Translations under genes and position numbers: made by a program
DNA from: JBBRNH01 sp038230415
Lineage (GTDB): Bacteria; Bacteroidota; Bacteroidia; Cytophagales; Spirosomataceae
Direction of reading: 5' to 3'
Assembly: GCA_038230415.1 (NCBI GenBank)
Contig: JBBRNH010000001.1
Span: 1-64,000, forward strand
DNA length: 64,000 nucleotides
The notes under the pieces: model-generated
The model's database searches: none
Told to the model about the DNA's origin: nothing
Seen by the model: only the letters and a program-made list of their open reading frames with translations
Shown here: positions 7,309-16,788 of the stretch, piece by piece
Layout of the letters: every line of letters begins with the position of its first letter
How positions within the stretch are numbered: position 1 is the stretch's first letter

Positions 7309-8817
7309 CTACTTACCTCCCGCTTTTTTCTTCTCCGGGGCGTTGCTAACTGCCACTTTCTTGGCGGCTTGCTGCCGCTTATGAAATCCCAAGAAATCTT
7401 CGACACTTTCGGCAGGTAAGGCACGGGCAATAATGCGCTTGTCTTTGTCTAACACATACACCACCGGCGTAGTAAATACGTCATACTGATGCCGGTAGTC
7501 GGTGCGGTAGGTGAAATCGTAGCCGTTTGTCCAGTCGCCGATTTTAAACTCCTGGATAAATTTTTTCCAGTCTTCCATACTGTCTTCCACCGGAATGGCT
7601 ACCATCGTCACGTCTTTCTCTTTAGCCCGGTTTGTATCCATAAACTTTTTGAGTTTAGGCACGGCCTCCCGGCAGTGGCCGCAGTGCGGGGCATAAAAGA
7701 ATACAACGGTGTAGGGTGTTCTGATGCCCATAAAATTGATTGGGCGTTTCAGGGTATCGCTCACGACGGGTGCGGGCAGTATTTTCCCGACAAGCAACGG
7801 TTTCAGCGTGTTTACTTTCTCCACAATTCTGGCCCGCGCCGATGAGTCAGACAAGGGCATGATGCCGGTCAGGTAGTATTTCTCGGCCATATGCAGGAAC
7901 ACTTCGTCGGTGCCCAAAATCTTGGGCCGTTCATACTGACTCGTGATGTAATAAATCATGTATTGCTGCATCTCTTTGTCAGGCTTGGTACGCCCGATGA
8001 GCATATCAGCCTCTTTAATGAGTGAGTCAGATACCTGCACCGTCAGTTCTTTTACATATCGCTCCACTTTGCGCTGGAGAATCGGTGTGCGGAGGAATCG
8101 CTGGTCGGCCAGGTCAAAATCATCCCAATAGTGGGCTTTGTAATAATTAAACGTCCAGAGCGAATCAGACCGCCCGTTGCTGGCTTTGGGCGCTTCCGGC
8201 ACATCGGGTTCCGACGAGGCTTTGAGGAGTTTGGCAGCAAACAGGCCGTCATTGTTTTTCAGAAATTGCTTGCGGAAGTCCTGCGCCCGGCGGTTTACAT
8301 CGGCACGTTGCTTGTTGAATAGCGCGGTCGAAACGGCATCATTACGGAGTTTTTTCTGGACTTCAATAGCCTGGGTTTCGTCATAAAATTTGCCCATCTG
8401 CTGCTGGTAAGCATAAAACGACTCGTTTTCTGTTGAGCCGGTAATTTTCATGCTCTGCACCATATTGGCCGTATCGGTCTCGAATGAGAAATCCTGATCG
8501 CCGGTGATAATAAACTCGGTGTAGCGTTGGTTGGGCGTAACAACCAAGTATAAGCCTTCGGGCAGTTTTTTCTTACCGGCAAACGTCATGCGCCCTTCGG
8601 CATCCATCCGGGCAGTGTCTTTCGGGATGTATTGGCCCGGCACATAATACCAGTGGGCCAGCACGGCGGTAGTATCTTTCAGCCCCCGAATTTGGGCTTT
8701 GATGATAAAGCCGTCGTCGGGCGTACTGGAGAGACTGCCAGCGGTAGTGGCCGTTTGCGCCCAGGCCGGTGGCATGATAAGCAGGCCCAGCAGGGCTGAA
8801 TAGATAAACGATTTCAT
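7309..8817 (-). CDS. Exported TlpA-like thioredoxin-domain protein
   Basis: A 502-residue periplasmic protein with a signal peptide ending near AWAQ. Residues about 30-150 resemble the DUF4369 beta domain found in front of many Bacteroidota thioredoxins; a helical middle region follows. The C-terminal thioredoxin/AhpC-TSA domain has the redox pair CGHC (Cys379, Cys382) and the cis-proline loop TTPVVYVLD. It probably reduces or isomerises thiols in exported proteins; the partner is unknown. The ATG at 8817 is chosen because an upstream in-frame start would precede the signal peptide by 11 residues. A lysine-rich tail ends the protein. It is divergent from the ElyC-like gene, with 61 bases between. 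Confidence 0.88.
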   Translation of the reverse strand: MKSFIYSALLGLLIMPPAWAQTATTAGSLSSTPDDGFIIKAQIRGLKDTTAVLAHWYYVPGQYIPKDTARMDAEGRMTFAGKKKLPEGLYLVVTPNQRYTEFIITGDQDFSFETDTANMVQSMKITGSTENESFYAYQQQMGKFYDETQAIEVQKKLRNDAVSTALFNKQRADVNRRAQDFRKQFLKNNDGLFAAKLLKASSEPDVPEAPKASNGRSDSLWTFNYYKAHYWDDFDLADQRFLRTPILQRKVERYVKELTVQVSDSLIKEADMLIGRTKPDKEMQQYMIYYITSQYERPKILGTDEVFLHMAEKYYLTGIMPLSDSSARARIVEKVNTLKPLLVGKILPAPVVSDTLKRPINFMGIRTPYTVVFFYAPHCGHCREAVPKLKKFMDTNRAKEKDVTMVAIPVEDSMEDWKKFIQEFKIGDWTNGYDFTYRTDYRHQYDVFTTPVVYVLDKDKRIIARALPAESVEDFLGFHKRQQAAKKVAVSNAPEKKKAGGK

Positions 8818-8878
8818 CGAAGCGATGGTCGAATGGTTGATTAGACGCAAATTTATGATATTCTAACGCCTGACGTTT

Positions 8879-9667
8879 ATGTTCTATTTCTTCTCGAAAC
8901 TAATCCCGTATTTTATTACGCCCGCCGGGTGGTTGTTTGTCACACTGTTGCTGGCCCGGTTTGGGCGGTCAGAGCAACTGCGGAAACGATGCGTAACGGC
9001 ATCGTTGCTGTTGTTCTGGCTCTGCGGCAATGGTTTTCTGACCAACGAGATTCTGCTGGCCTGGGAGGTGCCGCCCCAGCCGTTGCCCGTTTTCGCGCCG
9101 ACAGATTCTGTCCGGGTGGCCGTTGTGTTGACGGGTGGCATGATAAACCCCCAACGAGCCGCTACGCCCCCGCGCCCCCTGCTGGCCCGCGAAGCCGACC
9201 GTGCCGGGCAAGTGCTGTTTCTCTACAAAACCGGCGTAGTAAACCGCATTATTATTTCGGGTGGGCAGGGGAATCTGGCGTTTATGAAAACCGCCGTTAC
9301 AGATGAAGGTCAGGCCATCAGGCAGTTTTTTATTCTGGCCGGCGCACGGCCGGCTGAGGTGATACTGGAAAATCGCTCAAAAAACACCCACGAAAACGCT
9401 GAATTTTCGGCCCGGCTGCTGCGAGAGCGGTTTAAAACCAATCGGTGCGTAGTCATCACGTCGGCGTGGCATACGCGCCGGGCGGTAGGGTGTTTTGCAA
9501 AAACGGGGCTGTTGGTGCAGCCGTTTCCGGGCGCATTTCTGGGCGAAGAACGAACGTTCTCGTTTGGGAATCTGGTGCTGCCCGGCGAAAAGGCCTTTGG
9601 CGATGCGTTTTGGGTAATCCGCGAGATGATTGGGTATGTAGCGTACCGGATGGCGGGGTATGTGTGA
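8879..9667 (+). CDS. DUF218 / ElyC-YdcF-like membrane protein
   Basis: A 262-residue protein with two N-terminal membrane segments (residues about 1-25 and 37-60), then a periplasmic DUF218 domain. The domain has VVLTGG (near 82), ISGGQGN (near 126), ENRSKNTHENA (near 164) and TSAWHTRRA (near 194), the standard DUF218 blocks. E. coli ElyC and SanA of this family influence envelope integrity and undecaprenyl-phosphate-dependent peptidoglycan synthesis; the biochemical activity is unresolved. Nothing in the neighbourhood narrows the role. Confidence 0.85.
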   Translation: MFYFFSKLIPYFITPAGWLFVTLLLARFGRSEQLRKRCVTASLLLFWLCGNGFLTNEILLAWEVPPQPLPVFAPTDSVRVAVVLTGGMINPQRAATPPRPLLAREADRAGQVLFLYKTGVVNRIIISGGQGNLAFMKTAVTDEGQAIRQFFILAGARPAEVILENRSKNTHENAEFSARLLRERFKTNRCVVITSAWHTRRAVGCFAKTGLLVQPFPGAFLGEERTFSFGNLVLPGEKAFGDAFWVIREMIGYVAYRMAGYV

Positions 9668-9718
9668 CGGAATTGTGAAGGAGGCTATTTTGCCGACAGC
9701 CACCAGATCACCAAACCC

Positions 9719-9740
9719 CCGCCAAACCGGATTTTGGCGG
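9719..9740. other. 8-bp hairpin before the ceramidase-like gene
   Basis: CCGCCAAA (9719-9726) pairs with TTTGGCGG (9733-9740) around a 6-base loop. A TAGGTTTG that fits the -7 consensus follows at 9741-9748, only four bases before the ATG at 9753. If real, it would give a leaderless mRNA; no -33 box is seen, so it may be chance. Confidence 0.4.
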
Positions 9741-9752
9741 TAGGTTTGCCGG

Positions 9753-11102
9753 ATGAAATTCCTTCGTATTCTCGGCAAAAGTCTCGGCGTTCTATTGCTT
9801 GTGGTGGCGGGTTTAGCCATCGCCACGTTATCCACCGTTGACGAAAGCCCGCTCCGGCAATCGGCGTTTTACCGCTTCACCCGACAGCACCTGACCGAAC
9901 TGCCCCCACCCCTGCCCCCCGCCCGAAGCCTGCGGGCGGGCTGGGCCAAAGAAAACCTTACCCCCGCCTACACCACCCCAACGGCGGGCTACGGCGTTCG
10001 GCACGGCCAACACTGGACAACCGTGCATGATTCGGTGTTTGTCCGGGCCATCGCGCTTGACAACGGCAGTACGCGGGCCGCGCTCGTTTCGCTCGATTTG
10101 CTGATTACCCCGCCAACGGTGGTCGAAATCCTGAAAAAACGGTTGCCCGAAGTCAGTCTGCGCTGGGAGAACGTTTATCTCGGCACCACGCACAGCCACA
10201 ACAGCCTCGGCGGATGGGCACCGGGCCTGCTCGGTCAGCAACTGTCCGGTGATTATGATGAGCGCGTGGTGACTCACATTGCCGACGTGATTCTACGCGC
10301 CATTGTTGCCGCCCAGCGCAATGTGGCCCCGGTGCAGATCGGCTACGGACAGGCCGACGGGCAATCATTGGTGTATAACCGACTGATTGACAACGGACCC
10401 ATTGATGGCACGATTCAACTCCTGAAACTCCGGAAAGCGTCGGGCGAGTCGGCGGTGCTGTGCGCCTTTGCCGGTCATGCAACGGTGATTGATGGCGAGG
10501 CTTACCAGTTTCTGAGCCGCGACTATCCCGGTGCGCTCGTGGATAACCTCGAACGCGAGACGGGCAGTTTCGCGCTGTTTATGGCCGGGGCGGTGGGCAG
10601 CACCGGCCCGGTGATCGAAGGCAACGACTATTTCCTGAAAACCCGGCAATACGCCGACAGCCTGACTGCCCGGATTTTGCCCGCCCTGAAAACCATCACG
10701 CTCCGCCCCGACAGTACGTTGGCTGTGCAGGATCTGCCCCTCATCATGCACGAACCCGCCCTCCGCATCAGCGACGACTGGCAACTGCGCCCCTGGCTAT
10801 TTCGCTCACTGTTAGGCGATTATCCGGCAGAGCTAAAGGCATTGCGCGTTGGGCAGACGGTATTTTTGGGTACGCCCTGCGATTTTTCGGGAATGCTCCT
10901 GCCCGATTTGCTGCCCACCGCCCGGCAAAAGAACCTGAACCTGATCGTGACCAGTTTCGATGGTGGGTACGTCGGCTATATAACGCCCGACAAATACTAC
11001 CACCTCGCCCGCTACGAAACCCGCGAGATGAACTGGTTTGGCCCCAACAACGGCGCGTATTTCACGGAGATGATGCGGGGGTTGTTGATGAGCATGAAGT
11101 GA
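9753..11102 (+). CDS. Neutral ceramidase N-terminal-domain protein
   Basis: A 449-residue protein with one N-terminal membrane or signal segment (residues about 8-28). The rest matches the N-terminal domain of neutral/alkaline non-lysosomal ceramidases: TPAYTTPTAGYG near 70, the zinc-site-like THSHNSLGG near 148, FAGHAT near 245 and GSTGPV near 286. True ceramidases hydrolyse the amide bond of N-acylsphingosine and are 650-750 residues long with a C-terminal immunoglobulin-like domain, missing here. In Bacteroidota this short form is common, and its substrate is unknown. It starts a co-directional run with ggt, amidase and penicillin-acylase genes. Confidence 0.8.
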   Translation: MKFLRILGKSLGVLLLVVAGLAIATLSTVDESPLRQSAFYRFTRQHLTELPPPLPPARSLRAGWAKENLTPAYTTPTAGYGVRHGQHWTTVHDSVFVRAIALDNGSTRAALVSLDLLITPPTVVEILKKRLPEVSLRWENVYLGTTHSHNSLGGWAPGLLGQQLSGDYDERVVTHIADVILRAIVAAQRNVAPVQIGYGQADGQSLVYNRLIDNGPIDGTIQLLKLRKASGESAVLCAFAGHATVIDGEAYQFLSRDYPGALVDNLERETGSFALFMAGAVGSTGPVIEGNDYFLKTRQYADSLTARILPALKTITLRPDSTLAVQDLPLIMHEPALRISDDWQLRPWLFRSLLGDYPAELKALRVGQTVFLGTPCDFSGMLLPDLLPTARQKNLNLIVTSFDGGYVGYITPDKYYHLARYETREMNWFGPNNGAYFTEMMRGLLMSMK

Positions 11103-11174
11103 AGCGGGCGGTGTCGAATCTTTCCTTATCTTGGATGCCGTTACTCATTTTTTTGACGAACATCCCAACGCTCC

Positions 11175-12872
11175 ATGACAAAAATACTACTTACCGGCTG
11201 TCTGCTGTTGGCTTCGCTATCGCTGGCTACCGCCCAGGACCGGCTCAGCGGCAAATCATTCGCCACCCGCGCCGTGGTGATGGCCCGGCACGGGATGGCC
11301 TGCACCTCGCACCCGCTCTCGACCCAGGCCGCCATTGATGTGCTGCGGTCGGGCGGAAACGCCATTGACGCGGCCATTGCCGCCAACGCTATGGAAGGAT
11401 TGGTCGAACCGCACGTCAATGGCATCGGGGGCGATTTGTTTGCCATTGTCTGGGATGCCAAAACCAAAAAACTGTACGGTCTCAATGCGTCGGGGCGTTC
11501 GCCCTACACGCTCACATTAGCCGAATTTCAGAAACGGGGTCTGACGCACATCCCGGCTGACGGGCCACTGCCGGTATCGGTGCCGGGCTGCGTGGATGGC
11601 TGGTTTATGCTGCACAGCCGGTTTGGCAAAAAGCCCATGCCGGAGATTCTGTCACACGCCATCCGCTACGCCCGCGAGGGGTTTCCGGTACACGACGAAG
11701 CCGCTTTTTACTGGCCTTCGATGATTGCCCGATTCAAGAAATACCCGAACGTGACGGAGACATACACTACCGGCGGGGTAGCTCCCAAACGGGGCGAATT
11801 GTTCCGTAATCCGGCCTTAGCCAACACCTTAGAGAAAATTGCAACGGGGGGCCGCGACGCATTTTACAAGGGCGAGATTGCCCGGACAATTGACTCGTTT
11901 ATGAAAAAAGCAGGCGGATACCTCAGCGCAAAGGACTTAGCCGATCACACATCCGACTGGGTAGAGCCGGTTTCGACCAACTACCGGGGCTACGATGTCT
12001 GGGAACTTCCGCCCAATAGCCAGGGTATTGCCGCGTTGCAAATGCTGAACCTGCTCGAAGGCTACGATTTTTCAAAAATCCCCTGGGGCAGCCCCGAACA
12101 TATTCACAAGTTTGTGGAGGCCAAAAAATTAGCCTTTGAAGACCGGGCTAAGTATTACGCCGATCCCGCTTTCGCCAAAATTCCCGTTGCCGAACTCATC
12201 AGCAAGTCCTACGCAGCCGAACGCCGTAAACTGATTGATACCAGCCGGGCAGCCAGCCGGGTCGAAGCGGGGAATCCGGCCCTGAAACAGGGCGATACCA
12301 TTTACCTGACCGTAGCCGACGAAGAAGGCAATATGGTATCGCTGATTCAGAGTAACTACCGGGGGTTTGGCTCCGGCATGGTTCCCGACGGGCTGGGGTT
12401 CATGCTCCAGGATCGGGGCGAATTGTACAGCCTGACCGATGGGCAAAATAACACCTTTGCGCCCCACAAGCGGCCTTTCCAGACCATTATTCCCGCGTTC
12501 GTTACCAAAGACGGGCAGCCGTTTATGAGTTTTGGGGTGATGGGCGGGGCTTTTCAGCCGATGGGCCACGTCCAGATTATTATGAACATGATAGACTACG
12601 GCATGAACCCGCAGGAAGCCGGTGATGCACCCCGGATTGACCACGAGGGATCGTCAGAACCGACCGGCGAGCGCATGACCGACGCGGGCCAGATCAAACT
12701 CGAATCGGGCTATTCGTATGAAACCATCCGCGACCTCATGCGGATGGGCCACCGGGTCGGCTTCGGACTCGGTGGGTACGGTGGCTATCAGGCCATTATG
12801 TACGATGCCAAAAACAAGGTTTTTCACGGAGCCACCGAATCGCGCAAAGACGGGCAGGCCGCTGGATTTTAG
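11175..12872 (+). CDS. ggt: Gamma-glutamyltransferase
   Basis: A 565-residue exported Ntn-hydrolase with a signal peptide ending ATAQ. Gamma-glutamyltranspeptidases cleave the gamma-glutamyl bond of glutathione and similar amides after autocatalytic cleavage into two subunits. The substrate-binding N-terminal region (SGGNAIDAA, HVNGIGGD) is intact. The predicted cleavage site and nucleophile is Thr375 in GDTIYLTVAD, followed by DEEGNMVSL. The histidine and serine usual after TT in TTHxS are replaced by tyrosine and threonine, a feature of the divergent GGT-like branch, so substrate preference may differ from glutathione. Only 16 bases separate it from the amidase gene, which suggests one operon. 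Confidence 0.88.
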   Translation: MTKILLTGCLLLASLSLATAQDRLSGKSFATRAVVMARHGMACTSHPLSTQAAIDVLRSGGNAIDAAIAANAMEGLVEPHVNGIGGDLFAIVWDAKTKKLYGLNASGRSPYTLTLAEFQKRGLTHIPADGPLPVSVPGCVDGWFMLHSRFGKKPMPEILSHAIRYAREGFPVHDEAAFYWPSMIARFKKYPNVTETYTTGGVAPKRGELFRNPALANTLEKIATGGRDAFYKGEIARTIDSFMKKAGGYLSAKDLADHTSDWVEPVSTNYRGYDVWELPPNSQGIAALQMLNLLEGYDFSKIPWGSPEHIHKFVEAKKLAFEDRAKYYADPAFAKIPVAELISKSYAAERRKLIDTSRAASRVEAGNPALKQGDTIYLTVADEEGNMVSLIQSNYRGFGSGMVPDGLGFMLQDRGELYSLTDGQNNTFAPHKRPFQTIIPAFVTKDGQPFMSFGVMGGAFQPMGHVQIIMNMIDYGMNPQEAGDAPRIDHEGSSEPTGERMTDAGQIKLESGYSYETIRDLMRMGHRVGFGLGGYGGYQAIMYDAKNKVFHGATESRKDGQAAGF

Positions 12873-12888
12873 ACACAAATCACCCTAA

Positions 12889-14469
12889 ATGAAACCGTAT
12901 CTCCGTCTCTCCGTCGCTCTTTCTGCTGTTGTCCTGCTTGCGGGTTTGTTCGGGCCGGTGCTGGCGCAGCCGCCCGGAAAAGGGCCGCCCACCAATACGT
13001 TCAGGTTGACAGAAACCACGATCAGCGACATTCACCGGGCTTTTCGGGCGGGTTCGCTCACGAGCGAGCAGCTGGTGAGGGCGTACTTAGCGCGTATCGA
13101 AACCTACGACAAGCCGACCAAACTCAACGCCATCATCGTCGTCAATCCAGAGGCCATAGCAACGGCTCGTGCGTTGGATGCCGAATTCCGAAAAACCGGC
13201 AAACTGCGCCCCCTGCACGGTATTCCGGTGATTGTGAAAGACAATTTCAACACCAAAGACTTACAGACAACGGGCGGCTCGGTTGCCCTGCGCGGGTTTA
13301 TTCCTGCCGATGATGCCTGGCAGGTCAGGAAATTGCGCGAAGCCGGGGCCATTGTTCTGGCTAAATCAAACATGGCCGAATGGGCCTTTACGCCCATGCA
13401 CTCGCAGAGTTCGATGGGGGGCGAAACCCGGAATCCATACAATTTGGCCTACGTGCCAGCCGGGTCGAGCGGGGGAACGGCGGCAGCGGTAGCGGCTAAT
13501 TTGGGAACCGTCGGCTTAGGCTCCGATACGGGAAATTCAATTCGGGGGCCGTCGTCACACAACGCGCTGGTCGGTTTCCGAACGTCGCTGGGCTTAGTGA
13601 GTCGGGAAGGTATTATTCCGCTGTATTCGCGCAACGACGTGGGCGGGCCAATGTGCCGCACAGTCGAGGATGCGGTGCGGCTGCTGGAAGTCACGGCGGG
13701 CTACGACCCCAACGATCCGATTACGCAACGGAGTCAGGGTAAAATCCCGAAAAATTATACGCAGTTTCTACGGAAAGACGGGCTGAACGGGGCGCGAATC
13801 GGAGTGTTACGGCAGGTGAGCGACCGGAACGTTCATCCCGAAATCAAGCAACTCTTCGACCGGGCGATGGCCGACCTAACCCGGTTAGGGGCGCAACTCG
13901 TTGACGTGACGATCCCGGAATTTGACTCGTTGCGGGCCAATCAGTGGTGCGCCGAGTTCAGGGCCGATATTGAATCGTACCTCCGCCAGTATGTCAAACG
14001 CGACACACTGAAGACGCTCGACGATATTATCCGGGTCGGTGGGTATTCTGAGCTGGTACGCGACCGGCTCACGTATCAGCAAACCCACACGGGCCGGGCT
14101 GCTCATCCCGAAATCACGTGTGGCGATGCCTTCACCGATCCGCTCCGAATCGCGTTCCGCACGGCCATCGAAACCGAAATGAACCGGCTGCGCGTTGACG
14201 CACTCATTTACCCAAGCTGGAACTATCCGCCCGCGCTCATTGGCGATGCCAACGGCTACAAAGGCGATAACAGTCAGTTGACTGCCCCGGCTACCGGACA
14301 GCCCGCGTTTACGATTCCGATGGGCTACACCACCGGCGACCTGCCCGCTGGTATCCAGTTTCTGGGCCGACTTTTTGACGAGCCAACCCTGATTCGGCTC
14401 GTGTATGGCTACGAACAGGCAACCCGCCACCGGGCCTCCCCCAAGCGGTTTCCGGCTCTGAGTGAGTAG
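12889..14469 (+). CDS. Exported amidase-signature hydrolase
   Basis: A 526-residue enzyme with a signal peptide ending VLAQ. The amidase-signature triad is complete: Lys117 (VIVKDNF), cis-Ser193 in AGSSGGT and nucleophile Ser217 in DTGNSIRGP. The usual DTGGS is DTGNS here. The family hydrolyses carboxamides, from fatty-acid amides to glutaminyl-tRNA; a signal peptide rules out a GatA role and suggests extracellular or periplasmic amide substrates. It follows ggt by 16 bases and precedes a penicillin-acylase-type gene by 54 bases. Confidence 0.88.
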   Translation: MKPYLRLSVALSAVVLLAGLFGPVLAQPPGKGPPTNTFRLTETTISDIHRAFRAGSLTSEQLVRAYLARIETYDKPTKLNAIIVVNPEAIATARALDAEFRKTGKLRPLHGIPVIVKDNFNTKDLQTTGGSVALRGFIPADDAWQVRKLREAGAIVLAKSNMAEWAFTPMHSQSSMGGETRNPYNLAYVPAGSSGGTAAAVAANLGTVGLGSDTGNSIRGPSSHNALVGFRTSLGLVSREGIIPLYSRNDVGGPMCRTVEDAVRLLEVTAGYDPNDPITQRSQGKIPKNYTQFLRKDGLNGARIGVLRQVSDRNVHPEIKQLFDRAMADLTRLGAQLVDVTIPEFDSLRANQWCAEFRADIESYLRQYVKRDTLKTLDDIIRVGGYSELVRDRLTYQQTHTGRAAHPEITCGDAFTDPLRIAFRTAIETEMNRLRVDALIYPSWNYPPALIGDANGYKGDNSQLTAPATGQPAFTIPMGYTTGDLPAGIQFLGRLFDEPTLIRLVYGYEQATRHRASPKRFPALSE

Positions 14470-14523
14470 CAGTACACCGTTTTTAATTTACCCATTTCAC
14501 CGTTAATTCATTCCTGCTTTTCC

Positions 14524-16788
14524 ATGAATCGCCCTACTTATCAGCCGATTACCCTGTTTTTCAGCTTGCTTGGCTGCCTGCTTTCGACCCTTGCAGCCGG
14601 GCAATCGGCGAGCAAAACCGACGTTGCCCGGTGGCAGCAACGCGCCAAGCAGGTCACCATCACCCGCGATACGTGGGGTGTGCCGCACATCTACGGCAAA
14701 ACCGATGCCGACGTGGTGTTTGGGCTGATTTTCACGCAGTGCGAAGATGATTTTGGCCGGGTCGAGGAAAATTACATCACTGCCATTGGGCGATTGGCCG
14801 AGGTCGAAGGGGAATCGGCCCTGTATCACGATCTCCGGGCGCGGCTGTTTATGGACTCCACCCAAGCGATTGTCCTCTACAAAAAAAGCCCGGCCTGGAT
14901 GAAGCAACTCTTAGATGCCTTCGCCGACGGAGCCAATTATTACCGCTACACCCACCCCGACGTTACGCCTAAATTGCTGAGACGCTTCCGGCCCTGGATG
15001 CCGCTCATGTTCAGCGAAGGCAGCATTGGCGGCAACATCAGCGCGGTTTCTGCCGAGCGGTTGAAGGCGTTTTATGAGCAGCGAAAATCATCGGCATCGC
15101 TTGACAACACCAACCCGAATACCGACCCAAATGCCGACTTGTATGAGCGCGAATCCATCGGGTCGAACGGTTTTGCGATTGCCCCCGCCCGGAGTGCTAC
15201 CAAAAACGCGCTGTTGCTGATTAACCCGCATACGTCGTTTTATTTTCGGTCAGAGGTTCACCTCGTCAGTCAGGCCGGGCTGAATGCTTACGGAGCCGTG
15301 ACCTGGGGGCAATTCTTTGTATATCAGGGCTTTAACGAGAACTGCGGCTGGATGCACACGTCGAGCTATGCCGATTCGATGGATGAATACGCCGAAACCA
15401 TCGAGAAAAAAGGCAACGCATTTTTCTATAAATACGGCAACGCGCTCAAACCCGTCAGGACGCAAACCGTACGGTTGCCGTATAAATCGGGCAGCGGGAT
15501 TCAGTACAAAGAGTTCACCATGTATTTCACGCAGCACGGGCCGATTGCGGGCGAAAAAGACGGAAAATGGCTGGCGATTGCCATGATGAATACGCCATTG
15601 AACGCCCTGTCACAGTCGTATCTCCGCACGAAGGCAACGGATTACGCCAGTTTTAAGGACGTGATGAAACTGAATGGCAATGCCTCGAACAACACCGTTT
15701 TTGCCGACCGCAACGGCACGATTGCTTACTGGCACGGTAATTTTATGCCCCGCCGAAACACCAAATTCAATTGGGAAGAACCCGTTGACGGCAGCAATCC
15801 CGAAACTGATTGGAACGGATTGCACACGGCAGACGAGATTGTGCAGGTGCGAAACCCGGCCACCGGCTGGATTCAAAACTGCAACGCCACGCCCTTCACG
15901 GTGTCGGGCGGCAGCAGCCCCGCTTCGCTCGATTACCCGGCCTACATGGCTCCCGATGCCGAAAACTACCGGGGTATCAATGCCGTTCGGGTGTTGAGCA
16001 GCAAAACGATGTTCTCGCTCGATACGCTGATTGCGGTTGCCAACGACCCGCATTTAGCCGCTTTCGACGACCTGATTCCGCCATTACTGGCTGCTTATAA
16101 GACCGTTTTGGGCGATTCAATCAATAAATCAACTGACCTGATCGAAGCCGTTCAGGTGCTGCGGAATTGGGGCCGAAACTACGGTACGGCATCCGTTGGG
16201 CAGACGCTGGCGATTTTGTGGGGCGAAAAAATCCAGCGATTAGCCCGCAGCCGTGCCACCGCCAACCAACGATTCGATAACCTGAACCTGACCGCGCTGA
16301 CGATCAAAAGCACTTCACCGCAGGAAAAAGTAACGGCCCTTACCGATGTACTAACCGATCTCACCCGCGATTTTGGCACCTGGAAAACACCCTGGGGCGA
16401 CCTCAACCGCTATCAGCGACTGACCGGCAAAACCCAGGAAACCTACAACGATCAGCAGCCGAGCATTGCGGTCGGGTTCACGTCATCGGCCTGGGGTTCG
16501 CTGGCGGCTTTTGCGGCCAAACCCTATCCCGGCACCAAAAAACGCTACGGCAGCGTAGGCAATAGTTTTGTGGCGGTGGTTGAGTTTGGCAAACGGGTCA
16601 CGGCGCGGTCGGTGGTGACGGGCGGGCAGAGCAGCAAACCCGGCCAAACCCACTTCACCGATCAGGCTCCGTTGTATTGCGCCGGGCAGTTTAAGGATGT
16701 CTGGTTTTATCCCGAAGATGTGCAGCAACACGTCGAAAAGACGTATCATCCGGGCGAAAAACAGACTCTTCAAAGCAAAAACGAATAG
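14524..16788 (+). CDS. Penicillin-acylase-family Ntn hydrolase
   Basis: A 754-residue exported protein with a signal peptide ending LAAGQ. The family is made as one chain that cuts itself before a serine; here ESIGSNGFAIA places the nucleophile at Ser214, with the alpha chain before it (ITRDTWGVPHIYG near residue 48) and INPHTSF shortly after. Members cleave acyl amides such as N-acyl-homoserine lactones, penicillins or fatty-acyl peptides (PvdQ type). The substrate here is unknown. The gene's 3' end overlaps the convergent fusion gene by 19 bases. It is the fourth amide hydrolase in a row on this strand. Confidence 0.88.
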   Translation: MNRPTYQPITLFFSLLGCLLSTLAAGQSASKTDVARWQQRAKQVTITRDTWGVPHIYGKTDADVVFGLIFTQCEDDFGRVEENYITAIGRLAEVEGESALYHDLRARLFMDSTQAIVLYKKSPAWMKQLLDAFADGANYYRYTHPDVTPKLLRRFRPWMPLMFSEGSIGGNISAVSAERLKAFYEQRKSSASLDNTNPNTDPNADLYERESIGSNGFAIAPARSATKNALLLINPHTSFYFRSEVHLVSQAGLNAYGAVTWGQFFVYQGFNENCGWMHTSSYADSMDEYAETIEKKGNAFFYKYGNALKPVRTQTVRLPYKSGSGIQYKEFTMYFTQHGPIAGEKDGKWLAIAMMNTPLNALSQSYLRTKATDYASFKDVMKLNGNASNNTVFADRNGTIAYWHGNFMPRRNTKFNWEEPVDGSNPETDWNGLHTADEIVQVRNPATGWIQNCNATPFTVSGGSSPASLDYPAYMAPDAENYRGINAVRVLSSKTMFSLDTLIAVANDPHLAAFDDLIPPLLAAYKTVLGDSINKSTDLIEAVQVLRNWGRNYGTASVGQTLAILWGEKIQRLARSRATANQRFDNLNLTALTIKSTSPQEKVTALTDVLTDLTRDFGTWKTPWGDLNRYQRLTGKTQETYNDQQPSIAVGFTSSAWGSLAAFAAKPYPGTKKRYGSVGNSFVAVVEFGKRVTARSVVTGGQSSKPGQTHFTDQAPLYCAGQFKDVWFYPEDVQQHVEKTYHPGEKQTLQSKNE

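Noticed and set aside
12873..12888. Possible promoter between ggt and the amidase gene
   Set aside because: Only 16 bases with no TAnnTTTG box; treated as one operon.
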